Part shown: positions 35,953-44,418 of the stretch, piece by piece | Layout of the letters: each line of letters opens with the position of its first letter | Numbering within the stretch: the stretch's first letter is position 1 | Assembly (NCBI GenBank): GCA_910579305.1 | Contig: CAJTTA010000008.1 | Span: 1 to 57,982 of the forward strand | Direction of reading: 5' to 3' | From: an uncultured Muribaculaceae bacterium | Lineage (GTDB): Bacteria; Bacteroidota; Bacteroidia; Bacteroidales; Muribaculaceae | DNA: 57,982 nt | Notes under the pieces: generated by a model | Told to the model about the DNA's origin: nothing | The model's database searches: none | Seen by the model: the letters and a program-made list of their open reading frames with translations, nothing else | Made by a program: the position numbers and the translations under genes

Positions 35953-36500
35953 TGATCTATAGGTTGATTGGAAACTGTAGGAGTTACAAGAAATTTCTGC
36001 CACACGGTGGCGTCTATCCAGGAGCCGTCGGCAGTGAGCCACTCAGGGAGGGTGGCCACGCGCACATAGCCTTCCCGCTCAAAGAGTGAGAGGGAAGGTA
36101 GATTGTCGGCAGGCACGTATGCCAGCAGTTGCCGCAACATAAGATGCTTGCCGCAGTAGCCCTCAAGCAGCCTGAGCGCGCGTGACGCCATGTGGCGTCG
36201 CTGATGGGAAGGGGCTATGAGGATGCCGACATTAGCGCGGCGGTGACGCACCTCCACGTCGTATAGCTCCACGAAGCCCACCGGTTCTTCTCCCTCTTTG
36301 CGCTCGATGATGAGTCGCAATTGCCCTGAATGAAACGGATCGGCATCATAGGAGGCGAGATAATCCATCACATTTCTAAGTGAGTAGGGAGCGAGAGTGG
36401 AGGAGGTGCGCCACCAGCGGGATATGTTCTCCCATTGGTGGAGGGCGATCAGGTCAGAACGCTCTAAGGCTCTCAGGCGTATGCAATTGTCATCAAGCAT
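35949..36500 (-). CDS. GNAT-family N-acetyltransferase
   Basis: The 183-residue protein has the GNAT fold of the RimJ/RimL or spermidine acetyltransferase type: an N-terminal IRLRALERSDL, then GFVELYDVEVRHRRANVGI, and the acetyl-CoA loop region SHQRRHMASRALRLL. The start ATG at 36500 overlaps the recR stop by eight bases, and the gene's own stop overlaps lysC by four. It is thus translationally coupled between recR and lysC. The substrate is not visible; protein N-terminal or polyamine acetylation are both possible. Confidence 0.85.
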   Translation of the reverse strand: MLDDNCIRLRALERSDLIALHQWENISRWWRTSSTLAPYSLRNVMDYLASYDADPFHSGQLRLIIERKEGEEPVGFVELYDVEVRHRRANVGILIAPSHQRRHMASRALRLLEGYCGKHLMLRQLLAYVPADNLPSLSLFEREGYVRVATLPEWLTADGSWIDATVWQKFLVTPTVSNQPIDQ

Positions 36501-37119
36501 CGGCAAATGTGGAGGAGAAGAGTATGCGTTGTTGTATGGAACGTCCCAAGGTAAGCTCATCGGTATATTCAAGATCGGCTCCGATACTGAGTCCGCGCGC
36601 CAGCATCGTCACCTTTACAGGTAACTCCTGAAGGCGGCGGAATATGTAGAAATTGGTGGTGTCCCCCTCCATTGTGGGAGATAGCGCCAGGATCACTTCC
36701 CGCACTTGTTCGGCTTTCACGCGCTCCACAAGGGAGTCGATCTCGATGTCGGCCGGACTTATTCCCTCAAGCGGAGAGATGAGCCCGCCGAGCACGTGGT
36801 AAAGTCCGCGATGCTGTCCGGTCGATTCTACCGTGATCACATCCTTCACATTCTCCACCACACACACGGTGGCCGGATCCCTGCGGGGATTGGAGCATAT
36901 GGCACAGACCTCGGTCTCGCTCACGTTATGGCAGCGCGAGCAGTAGTGCATGTCTCTGCGCATGTTCACTATGGCCGAGCCGAGAGACACAGCCATTTCC
37001 TCATCCTGGCGCAAGATGTGGAGCGCAAGGCGCAGTGCAGTCTTGCGGCCTATGCCCGGCAGCCGGGAGAGCTGATGCACAGCCTCGTCAAGCAATGGAG
37101 AATTAAAGGATTCTGTCAT
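36493..37119 (-). CDS. recR: recombination mediator RecR
   Basis: RecR works with RecF and RecO to load RecA onto gapped DNA. The 208-residue protein has the N-terminal helix-hairpin-helix (LSRLPGIGRKTALRLALH). A four-cysteine zinc site follows (C60, C63, C72, C75), then the Toprim domain with CVVENVKDVITVE. It has its own promoter at 37127-37158 and heads the overlapped recR-GNAT-lysC operon. Confidence 0.95.
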   Translation of the reverse strand: MTESFNSPLLDEAVHQLSRLPGIGRKTALRLALHILRQDEEMAVSLGSAIVNMRRDMHYCSRCHNVSETEVCAICSNPRRDPATVCVVENVKDVITVESTGQHRGLYHVLGGLISPLEGISPADIEIDSLVERVKAEQVREVILALSPTMEGDTTNFYIFRRLQELPVKVTMLARGLSIGADLEYTDELTLGRSIQQRILFSSTFADA

Positions 37120-37126
37120 GGGGCTG

Positions 37127-37158
37127 CAAATTTACTAAAAATCTCTCATGCGCGCAAG
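37127..37158 (-). promoter_or_regulatory. promoter of recR-GNAT-lysC
   Basis: On the minus strand CTTG (37155-37158), exactly 20 bases, then TAAATTTG (37127-37134). The -7 box ends eight bases before the recR ATG, so the leader is very short or absent. Confidence 0.6.
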
Positions 37159-37226
37159 AGTATGCTATGGAATATGTCTTGTGTTTTAGCGTATTAGTGG
37201 TTTATTTTCAAAAAAATAACAAAAAG

Positions 37227-37258
37227 CTTGCGCGGCAGGAGAAAATGTAGTAATTTTG
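37227..37258 (+). promoter_or_regulatory. promoter of dapF-dapL-glnN
   Basis: CTTG (37227-37230), 20 bases, then TAATTTTG (37251-37258), followed by a leader of about 25 bases to the dapF ATG at 37291. It diverges from the recR promoter. Confidence 0.7.
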
Positions 37259-37290
37259 TGGCATCGATTTTTAGCAAAAGAGATACACTT

Positions 37291-38193
37291 ATGAATAATT
37301 TTAAGGCTGTCCCAAGCGGGAGCAAAGCCATAAGATTCACAAAAATGCATGGATTGGGCAATGACTATGTCTATATCCTGCTCTCTGAAAATTCCGGGCT
37401 TGCCGATTTCGGGCCCGAGGAATTATCCCGTCTGGCCCGCCGGATATCTCACCGGCATTTCGGTGTGGGCGGCGATGGGATGGTGATAATTGCCCCTTCC
37501 CGGGAGGCTGACTTCAAGATGCGCATGTGGAATGCCGACGGCTCCGAGGCGCAGATGTGTGGCAACGCTTCCCGATGTGTGGGCAAATTTGTTTTTGATT
37601 CGGGGCTTACTTCCTCTCATGACATTACTCTCGACACCCTTGCCGGCATAAAGCGGCTGCATCTGCATGTGGAGCGGAATGAGGTGCAGGCAGTCACTGT
37701 CGATATGGGAGAGCCGGAGCTGCAGCCGTCACGTATTCCTGTGGTGCCTGATGACGATGACTCCGTGCCGGCCACTCTCACCGTGAGCCGCGAGGGAGCC
37801 CCAATGCGTTTTACTGCGGTATCGATGGGCAATCCTCATGGAGTGTGCTTCGTGCCCGAGATCACTGATTCGCTCGTGCTCGGATTCGGCCCTGAGATGG
37901 AGAACCATCCCGCATGGCCGCAGAAAGCAAATATAGAATTTGCCCGTGTCATAGACCGCTCGCATGTGGAGATGCGCGTGTGGGAGAGAGGCACGGGTGA
38001 GACGATGGCTTGCGGCACAGGCGCGTGCGCCACAGCTGTGGCAGCGGTACTCCAAGGCCTTGCCGACCGTAAAGTGAGCGTGCAGCTTCCCGGCGGAAGT
38101 CTGCTCATAGAGTGGGATGAAGCATCGGGTCACGTGTTTATGACCGGCCCGGCCACAATCACTGCCGCAGGCACATATTTCCATATCTGTTAA
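37291..38193 (+). CDS. dapF: diaminopimelate epimerase
   Basis: DapF converts LL- to meso-diaminopimelate, used for peptidoglycan and lysine. From the ATG at 37291 it has 300 residues. The two catalytic cysteines are visible: C90 in QMCGNASRC and C241 in MACGTGACA. The N-terminal KMHGLGNDYVY is also typical. The promoter at 37227-37258 lies inside the longer in-frame reading upstream, so the later ATG is the real start. dapL, whose product is the DapF substrate, follows after 74 bases. Confidence 0.95.
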   Translation: MNNFKAVPSGSKAIRFTKMHGLGNDYVYILLSENSGLADFGPEELSRLARRISHRHFGVGGDGMVIIAPSREADFKMRMWNADGSEAQMCGNASRCVGKFVFDSGLTSSHDITLDTLAGIKRLHLHVERNEVQAVTVDMGEPELQPSRIPVVPDDDDSVPATLTVSREGAPMRFTAVSMGNPHGVCFVPEITDSLVLGFGPEMENHPAWPQKANIEFARVIDRSHVEMRVWERGTGETMACGTGACATAVAAVLQGLADRKVSVQLPGGSLLIEWDEASGHVFMTGPATITAAGTYFHIC

Positions 38194-38267
38194 TAAAGGG
38201 GGATTCCACCCTACTAAATTCTTACATGGTCTCTGCGGCGGCGGAGACTGCAATCCATGTTATCATT

Positions 38268-39506
38268 ATGGAAACATTCAAGCTTAACGAAAATTTCTTC
38301 AAAATACCCGAATCTTATCTTTTCAGCGAGGTCGCTGCAAGAGTGGCGGCCTATAAGGCTGAGAATCCTGAAGCCGACATAATCAGTCTCGGTATAGGAG
38401 ACGTGACGCGCCCCATCGCTCCGTCCGTGATCGCCGCAATGCATGAAGCAGTAGAGGAAATGTCTACTGCCGAAGGCTTTCACGGCTATGGCCCGGAGCA
38501 AGGTTATATGTTTTTGCGCGAGGCCATAGCGCTTCATGACTATGAGGAAAGGGGAGTGCACGTATCGCCCGATGAAATATTTATCTCGGACGGTGCCAAG
38601 AGTGATCTTGCCAATATAGGTGACATATTCAGCGCCCAATGCCGGGTTGCGGTGACCGATCCTGTCTATCCCGTATATGTTGACACCAATGTCATGGGCG
38701 GGAGAGCCGGGCGTCTCTCCTCGTGCCGATGGGATAGAATAGAATATCTGCCATGCACAGAGGAAAATGCGTTTATTCCGTCGCTTCCCTCACGATGCCC
38801 CGACCTGATATATCTCTGTTATCCCAACAATCCCACCGGCACTGTGCTATCTCGCGCGGAGCTGGCCAAGTGGGTGGATTACGCCATAGAGAATCAGTGT
38901 GTGATCCTCTTCGACTCGGCCTATGAGTCATTTATTTCTACTCCCGGTGTGCCCCACAGCATCTATGAGGTGCCGGGAGCGCGCAAAGTTGCCATAGAGT
39001 TTCGCAGCTTTTCCAAGAGAGCCGGCTTCACCGGCCTGCGTTGCGGCTACACTGTGGTGCCGGAGGAGTTGCGACTTCCGGCTTCCGACGGGAAGATGCA
39101 CTCTCTGCGCAAGATGTGGCTGCGCCGGCAGTCTACAAAATTCAACGGAGCCTCCTATGTGATACAGCGTGGCGCCGCTGCCGTCTACACCCGTGGCGGA
39201 CTTGAAGAGACTTCAAGACAGACGGCCGGATATAAGGAGAACGCCGCCTTGCTGCTGCGCACATGCCGCTCGGCAGGCCTGGAAGTGGAAGGCGGGGTAG
39301 ATGCCCCATATGTGTGGGTGCGTTGTCCCGAAGGGTATGGCTCCTGGGATTTCTTCAGCCTGCTGCTCACACGGCTTCACATCGTGAGCACGCCCGGATG
39401 CGGATTCGGCCCGGCAGGGGAGGGCTATGTGCGCCTTACTGCTTTCAATACTCCCGAGGCCACGCGAGAGGCCGCGGCACGCCTCTCAGCATTGAAAAAC
39501 TGTTAA
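38268..39506 (+). CDS. dapL: LL-diaminopimelate aminotransferase
   Basis: DapL converts tetrahydrodipicolinate directly to LL-diaminopimelate with glutamate and pyridoxal phosphate, bypassing the succinylated or acetylated steps. The 412-residue protein (ATG at 38268) has the fold-type I aminotransferase features: SLGIGDVTRP, SDGAKSDLANIGDIF, YPNNPTGT and the cofactor lysine K250 in RSFSKRAGFTGLR. The N-terminus METFKLNENFFKIPESYLF is typical of the family. It lies between dapF and glnN, and glutamate is both its amino donor and the substrate of glutamine synthetase. Confidence 0.95.
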   Translation: METFKLNENFFKIPESYLFSEVAARVAAYKAENPEADIISLGIGDVTRPIAPSVIAAMHEAVEEMSTAEGFHGYGPEQGYMFLREAIALHDYEERGVHVSPDEIFISDGAKSDLANIGDIFSAQCRVAVTDPVYPVYVDTNVMGGRAGRLSSCRWDRIEYLPCTEENAFIPSLPSRCPDLIYLCYPNNPTGTVLSRAELAKWVDYAIENQCVILFDSAYESFISTPGVPHSIYEVPGARKVAIEFRSFSKRAGFTGLRCGYTVVPEELRLPASDGKMHSLRKMWLRRQSTKFNGASYVIQRGAAAVYTRGGLEETSRQTAGYKENAALLLRTCRSAGLEVEGGVDAPYVWVRCPEGYGSWDFFSLLLTRLHIVSTPGCGFGPAGEGYVRLTAFNTPEATREAAARLSALKNC

Positions 39507-39538
39507 AAATAAAACAATCATCCAATAAAAAAAATAGC

Positions 39539-41728
39539 ATGTCTACATCATTTCGATTCAAGAGTGTGGAAGAAGCGGCATCAAGAAAGGCCGTAAATGT
39601 GGCGTTACCCAAGGAGCGTCCTGAGGCTTATTATGGCTGCCAGGTGTTCAACCGCCAGAAAATGTTTGAATATCTCCCAAAGGAGACATTCGACGCTCTG
39701 GCAAGCGCCATCGACAACAAGGAGCCTCTGCCTCGTGCCGTGGCCGACAGTGTGGCGCAGGGCATGAAGCGCTGGGCCATAGACAATGGCGCGCGTCATT
39801 ACACTCACTGGTTCCACCCGCTCACCGACGGCACGGCAGAGAAGCATGATGCCTTTGTGGATCACGATGGCAAGGGAGGCGTCATAGAGACTTTCACCGG
39901 CAAGCTGCTCGTGCAACAGGAGCCTGATGCCTCATCGTTCCCTAACGGAGGCATAAGAAACACATTTGAGGCCCGCGGCTATTCGGCATGGGATATATCA
40001 TCTCCCGCATTCATTATCGACGGCACGCTGTGCATACCCACCATCTTCATTTCCTATACGGGCGAGAGCCTTGACTACAAGACTCCACTGCTGCGTGCCC
40101 TCAATTCAGTGGACAAGGCCGGTGCGCGTGTCGCCCGTTTTTTCGACCCGGAGGTGAAGCATGTCAACTCTTTCCTGGGCTGGGAGCAGGAATATTTCCT
40201 CGTGGATGAGGCTCTGTATGCCGCCCGTCCCGACCTGGTGATGACTGGCCGCACGCTCATGGGGCACGAGAGTGCCAAGAATCAGCAGCTTGAAGACCAT
40301 TATTTCGGAGCCATCCCCTCCCGTGTGGAAGCCTTCATGCTCGACCTCGAGCTGGAGTGCCACAAGCTTGGCATCCCTGCCAAGACTCGCCACAATGAGG
40401 TGGCACCGAATCAGTTTGAACTTGCTCCCATCTATGAGGAGACCAACCTGGCCAACGACCATAACCTCCTTCTCATGAGTCTTATGACCGAGGTGGCGCG
40501 CCGTCACAACTTCCGCGTCCTGCTTCACGAGAAGCCTTTCGGCGGAGTGAACGGCTCTGGCAAGCACAACAACTGGAGTCTCGGCACCGATCGCGGCAAA
40601 CTTCTCTTCGCTCCCGGAAAGACTCATGAAGACAATCTTCAGTTCATAACCTTTGTGGCTAATGTCATGGCAGCCGTGCACACTCACAACGCTCTTCTCA
40701 AGGCTTCCATAATCACGGCCGGCAATGCCCATCGCCTCGGTGCCAACGAGGCTCCTCCCGCTATAATCTCCATGTTCCTCGGCAGTCAGCTCAGCGATAT
40801 TCTCGACCGTATAGAGAAGGCCGGTGATGCCGACATCGACCTCGGCAGCAAGGAGGAGATGAAGCTCGATGTGGCACAGATCCCGGAGATTCTGCTGGAT
40901 AACACCGACCGCAACCGCACGTCACCCTTTGCCTTCACGGGAAATCGCTTCGAATTCCGTGCCGTAGGTTCCAGCGCCAACTGTGCCTCGGCCATGATAG
41001 CCCTCAATGCTGCAGTGGCCGACCAGCTCAACCGATTTGCCGATGCCGTAGAGAAAGCCATGTCGGCCGGAGTCTCTCTGCACCGCGCCCTTCTCTCCGA
41101 GATCAAGAAACTTGTGGTGGCCAGCAAAGCGATACACTTCGATGGCAACGGCTACTCTGAGCAGTGGAAAAAAGAGGCGGCAGCCCGCGGGCTCGATGTG
41201 GAATCATCGGCCCCACTCATGTATGACGCCTATCTGCGTCCGGAGAGCATCGATATGTTTGCACGCACAGGCGTCTTCTCAAAGCTTGAGCTTGAGGCGC
41301 GCAATGAAGTGAAATGGGAGATGTATACAAAGAAAGTGCAGATCGAGGCCCGTGTGCTCGGAGATCTTGCCATCAATCACATTCTCCCCGCAGCTACCCG
41401 CTATCAGAGTGTGCTCCTCGACAATGTCTTCAAGATCAAGCAGCTGTTCACTGCCGACAAGGCTGGCCATATATCGGCCCAGGATCTTCTCTCCATCGAG
41501 CAAATGGCCGAGCATATGGCCATAATCAGGGCTGAGGTTGACAAAATGGTCGATGCCCGCCGAAAGGCCAATAGGATCGCTTCGGAGCGAGAGAAAGCCA
41601 TAGCTTATCATGACACGGTTGTGCCGTGCATGGAGACATTGCGCTACCACATCGACAAGCTTGAGCTGATGGTGGACAACGAGATATGGCCTCTGCCCAA
41701 ATATCGTGAACTCCTCTTCATCCGCTGA
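39539..41728 (+). CDS. glnN: glutamine synthetase type III
   Basis: GSIII makes glutamine from glutamate, ammonia and ATP. The 729-residue length and hexamer-type sequence are those of the Bacteroidota enzyme (GlnN), distinct from the 450-residue GSI. Motifs include YGCQVFN and HYTHWFHPLTD near the N-terminus, the ATP/glutamate segment HEKPFGGVNGSGKHNNWSLG, and NRTSPFAFTGNRFEFRAVGSS. The ATG at 39539 precedes the conserved start MSTSFRFKS. It follows dapL by 32 bases and ends in a hairpin-rich region. Confidence 0.95.
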   Translation: MSTSFRFKSVEEAASRKAVNVALPKERPEAYYGCQVFNRQKMFEYLPKETFDALASAIDNKEPLPRAVADSVAQGMKRWAIDNGARHYTHWFHPLTDGTAEKHDAFVDHDGKGGVIETFTGKLLVQQEPDASSFPNGGIRNTFEARGYSAWDISSPAFIIDGTLCIPTIFISYTGESLDYKTPLLRALNSVDKAGARVARFFDPEVKHVNSFLGWEQEYFLVDEALYAARPDLVMTGRTLMGHESAKNQQLEDHYFGAIPSRVEAFMLDLELECHKLGIPAKTRHNEVAPNQFELAPIYEETNLANDHNLLLMSLMTEVARRHNFRVLLHEKPFGGVNGSGKHNNWSLGTDRGKLLFAPGKTHEDNLQFITFVANVMAAVHTHNALLKASIITAGNAHRLGANEAPPAIISMFLGSQLSDILDRIEKAGDADIDLGSKEEMKLDVAQIPEILLDNTDRNRTSPFAFTGNRFEFRAVGSSANCASAMIALNAAVADQLNRFADAVEKAMSAGVSLHRALLSEIKKLVVASKAIHFDGNGYSEQWKKEAAARGLDVESSAPLMYDAYLRPESIDMFARTGVFSKLELEARNEVKWEMYTKKVQIEARVLGDLAINHILPAATRYQSVLLDNVFKIKQLFTADKAGHISAQDLLSIEQMAEHMAIIRAEVDKMVDARRKANRIASEREKAIAYHDTVVPCMETLRYHIDKLELMVDNEIWPLPKYRELLFIR

Positions 41729-41743
41729 TGCCCGCATAGAAAC

Positions 41744-41784
41744 GCTCTTGCGCCATCCCTCGCAATGAAGGGAGGCGCAAGAGC
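41744..41784 (+). terminator. terminator hairpin of glnN
   Basis: GCTCTTGCGCC (41744-41754) pairs perfectly with GGCGCAAGAGC (41774-41784); CCCT (41757-41760) and AGGG (41769-41772) extend the stem inside. No strong U-run follows. Confidence 0.6.
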
Positions 41785-41792
41785 TTAACTCG

Positions 41793-41847
41793 GAGCAGCC
41801 CCACTTGTAGCAGAAGCCGTCAGGCCGAAGTGAAAGTGGGGCTGCTC
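41793..41847. terminator. second perfect hairpin downstream of glnN
   Basis: GAGCAGCCCCACTT (41793-41806) pairs perfectly with AAGTGGGGCTGCTC (41834-41847) across a 27-base loop. It begins only nine bases after the first hairpin. Either a tandem terminator or part of a structured RNA. Confidence 0.5.
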
Positions 41848-42128
41848 ATTATGTTGAGCCGGCATTCTATGTTTCGGCATATGTAGCCCTGCCGTTCTCA
41901 TTTCTTCGCAGTGATTCTCAGGCTGGGGCAGCGTGTGCTCCGGCTCCCGTTCCTCATTCAGGCTATTATGGATAAAGGGAGAGCGGAGCGTCGCCTTTCT
42001 CTCATACTACAAGGTTGATCAAGAATCAGCTTGACCGCAGATAAATATGGATAAGGAAGCCGGGAAAATCTCTAAGGCCATGTGACGGAGAGGGGATAGA
42101 CACTATCCTGGCCCGTCATGCTATGAGC
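41848..42128. other. non-coding interval with further small inverted repeats
   Basis: This 281-base stretch holds no plausible gene on either strand. It contains GAGCCGG (41856-41862) facing CCGGCTC (41940-41946) around 77 bases, and TGACGG (42083-42088) facing CCGTCA (42113-42118). A small GGATA/TATCC hairpin sits inside the latter. I see no tRNA, no consensus TAnnTTTG on either strand and no known riboswitch signature. It is unassigned; a small RNA is possible. Confidence 0.35.
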
Positions 42129-42158
42129 ATAAGGAGTAGACTATATGCGCCTCCTTAT
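42129..42158 (-). terminator. hairpin at the end of mlaF
   Basis: ATAAGGAG (42129-42136) pairs with CTCCTTAT (42151-42158), overlapping the mlaF stop. It is an 8-bp stem without a U-run, so a weak terminator candidate for the mlaEF transcript. Confidence 0.4.
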
Positions 42159-42931
42159 TTACGGCTCTCGGCATCACGTTCAAGATATTGCTTCACTTCC
42201 TGGAATAGCTTGGAAGCAAATACGAAGTCATTGAGGCTCTCGGAGGTAGAACGGAAGATGGTGCGGTCATTGCCTGTCCAGTCACAATGACCTTTATTGA
42301 TGAACACTATGTTTTCACCTATGCCGAGCACGGAGTTCATGTCGTGGGTATTGATTACGGTGGTTATGCCATATTCATGAGTTATGTCACTCAGCAGTTC
42401 ATCGATTAGTATGGAGGTCTTGGGGTCAAGGCCTGAGTTAGGTTCATCGCAGAAGAGATAGCGCGGATTCAGTGCTATGGCTCTGGCGATAGCCACACGT
42501 TTCTGCATGCCTCCGGAGATTTCCGACGGATATTTGGCATCGGCTCCCACGAGACCCACCCGGTCTATGCAGAAGTGGGCGCGCTCAAGCTGCTCGGCGC
42601 GAGACAGCGGGGAGAACATCTTGAGAGGAAACATGACGTTGCCGAGCACCGTGAGATTGTCAAATAGAGCCGATCCCTGAAACAGCATTCCGATCTCCAT
42701 GTGCAGGCGCTTGCGCTGCTCCTCATCCATGTCTCTGAGGCGTCGACCGTCGTATACTATCTCCCCCTGTTCCGGGTGCATGAGGCCTATGAGGCACTTC
42801 ATGAGCACAGTCTTGCCGGAGCCGCTTTGCCCGATGATGAGATTGGTCTTGCCGGTCTCGAAGGTGGCGGAGATGTTGTGGAGAATCTGCACTCCGTCAA
42901 ACCATTTGCTTACGTCTTTGGCCTCGATCAT
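42155..42931 (-). CDS. mlaF: ABC transporter ATP-binding protein, MlaF-type
   Basis: This is the cytoplasmic ATPase of an MlaFE-type lipid transporter that moves phospholipids between the inner and outer membranes. The 258-residue protein has Walker A GQSGSGKT at residues 34-41, the ABC signature ISGGMQKRV, Walker B LFCDEPNSGLDP and the switch histidine in INTHDM. It overlaps the permease gene by four bases (ATGA), so the two subunits are made together. An MCE (MlaD-like) protein, the usual partner, is not in the window. Confidence 0.88.
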   Translation of the reverse strand: MIEAKDVSKWFDGVQILHNISATFETGKTNLIIGQSGSGKTVLMKCLIGLMHPEQGEIVYDGRRLRDMDEEQRKRLHMEIGMLFQGSALFDNLTVLGNVMFPLKMFSPLSRAEQLERAHFCIDRVGLVGADAKYPSEISGGMQKRVAIARAIALNPRYLFCDEPNSGLDPKTSILIDELLSDITHEYGITTVINTHDMNSVLGIGENIVFINKGHCDWTGNDRTIFRSTSESLNDFVFASKLFQEVKQYLERDAESRK

Positions 42932-43674
42932 TGCAACAGGAGTTTAGTGAGGACTACGTCCATGAATAGAATCATAATGCTTGAGATCACTACGGCATTC
43001 GTGCTGGCCTTGCCCACCTCAAGTGCCCCTCCTTTTACGTAATAGCCGAAGAAGGAAGAGACGCTCGTTATGATGAAGGCGAAGAAGAAGGTCTTTATGA
43101 TGCCATACCACACGTACCACTCGGTGAACATGGTCTGTATGCCGTATACATAGTTTTCCACCGATATCATGTCGGTGAAATAGGCTATACCCCAGCCGCC
43201 TGTGAGGCCCATGCACATTGAGAGAATCACCAGCACCGGCACGAAGAGCACGAAACCCAGAATCTTGGGCAGCACTATATAGTTGGCAGAATTCACGCCC
43301 ATAATATCCATGGCGTCGATCTGTTCCGTCACCCTCATGGTGCCTATCTCTGATGCTATGTTTGAGCCGACCTTTCCGGCCAGGATGAGCGAGAGGATAG
43401 AGGAGGAGAATTCAAGCAGCAGAATCTCTCGTGTGGCCAGGCCCACGGAATAGGACGGTATGAGCGGGCTCATTATATTGAGCTGCATCTGTATCGTGCA
43501 GACGGCACCGATGAATATGGATATGATTATGGTGAGAGGTATGGAGTCGACACCCAGTTTGGAAATCTCAAAAAGGGTGTTGCGTCCCAGCTCACGCCAT
43601 TTGTCGGGCCGGCCGAATACTTTGGTGAGGAAGAGGCAGTAGCGGCCGAATGATTTTATAGATGATACTATCAT
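42928..43674 (-). CDS. mlaE: ABC transporter permease, MlaE-type
   Basis: The 248-residue membrane protein has five to six hydrophobic segments and the MlaE signature: TILISIFIGAV-like helices, LARKVGSNIASEIGTMRVTEQIDAM (here LAGKVGSNIASEIG), then NYIVLPKILGFVLFVPVLVI. It forms the channel of the MlaFE lipid transporter. Its start is followed upstream by a consensus promoter that diverges from udk. Overlap with mlaF gives coupled translation. Confidence 0.88.
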   Translation of the reverse strand: MIVSSIKSFGRYCLFLTKVFGRPDKWRELGRNTLFEISKLGVDSIPLTIIISIFIGAVCTIQMQLNIMSPLIPSYSVGLATREILLLEFSSSILSLILAGKVGSNIASEIGTMRVTEQIDAMDIMGVNSANYIVLPKILGFVLFVPVLVILSMCMGLTGGWGIAYFTDMISVENYVYGIQTMFTEWYVWYGIIKTFFFAFIITSVSSFFGYYVKGGALEVGKASTNAVVISSIMILFMDVVLTKLLLQ

Positions 43675-43695
43675 GATTTTTTAGCAATTCAGCCA

Positions 43696-43725
43696 CAAAG
43701 GTACAAAAAATTTTGCTTACCTTTG
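43696..43725. promoter_or_regulatory. divergent promoter pair for mlaEF and udk operon
   Basis: TACCTTTG occurs on the plus strand at 43718-43725 and on the minus strand at 43696-43703, 14 bases apart, as exact inverted copies. The plus-strand box drives udk-lptB and the minus-strand box drives mlaE. The two RNA polymerase sites overlap, so use of one should hinder the other. Confidence 0.6.
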
Positions 43726-43797
43726 CAAGATAAATGACCCGTAGTGGCCACGGGGTGACAAATAGACCATAAATTCTCCTTATTTAACTTATAGTAC

Positions 43798-44418
43798 ATG
43801 ATTATAATAGGTATAGCCGGAGGTACCGGCAGCGGCAAGACTACGGTGGTGCGCAAAATTATATCCAGCTTGCCGGCAGGCGAGGTGGCCGTGCTTCCAC
43901 AGGACTGCTATTATCGCAATAATCCACATATACCTCTTGCCGAGCGTCGCAAGATGAATTATGATGAGCCGGCCTCCATAGAATGGGAGTTGCTGGTGAA
44001 GCACCTCGCCGAGATGAGGGAAGGGCATGCCATAGAAATGCCTACCTATGACATGCTCACATGTGCGCGTATGCCGGAGACGGTGCATGTGGAGCCTCGC
44101 CCGGTAGTGGTGGTGGAGGGGATTCTCGTGCTCACCGACCCCCGGTTGCGCGAGATGATGGACGTGAAAGTATATGTGGACGCTGATGCGGATGACCGCC
44201 TCATCCGTGTTATCACGCGCGACTGCATAGAGCGCGGACGCACTCCGCAGATGGTGATAGACCGATATGTGGATACGCTCAAGCCAATGCATGAGCTTTA
44301 CATAGAGCCTACGAAGAAATGTGCCGACCTCATAATTCCTCAGGGTGGTCATAACGAAGTGGCGGTGCGTCTGCTCACGGATTACATACGCTCTCTTTTG
44401 CCTCACGACGCCCGATGA
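43798..44418 (+). CDS. udk: uridine kinase
   Basis: Udk phosphorylates uridine and cytidine in pyrimidine salvage. The 206-residue protein opens with the P-loop GGTGSGKTT at residues 8-16. It has the PRK/uridine-kinase segments QDCYYRNN, YDEPASIEWELL, and VEGILVLTDPRLREMMD. It heads a five-gene chain with overlaps: the stop overlaps lptB by four bases. Its linkage to LPS export is probably only transcriptional. Confidence 0.92.
   Translation: MIIIGIAGGTGSGKTTVVRKIISSLPAGEVAVLPQDCYYRNNPHIPLAERRKMNYDEPASIEWELLVKHLAEMREGHAIEMPTYDMLTCARMPETVHVEPRPVVVVEGILVLTDPRLREMMDVKVYVDADADDRLIRVITRDCIERGRTPQMVIDRYVDTLKPMHELYIEPTKKCADLIIPQGGHNEVAVRLLTDYIRSLLPHDAR

Noticed and set aside
35953..36042. 30-residue extension of aspartate kinase
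   Set aside because: It overlaps the GNAT gene fully. The four-base ATGA overlap at 35949-35952 and the conserved MKFGGTSVG fit the start at 35952.
37228..37290. Longer in-frame N-terminus for dapF
   Set aside because: The consensus promoter (37227-37258) lies inside it, and the conserved DapF start is reached from the ATG at 37291.
39263..39538. 92-residue extension of glutamine synthetase III into dapL
   Set aside because: It is only the other frame of dapL. The ATG at 39539 gives the 729-residue standard protein.
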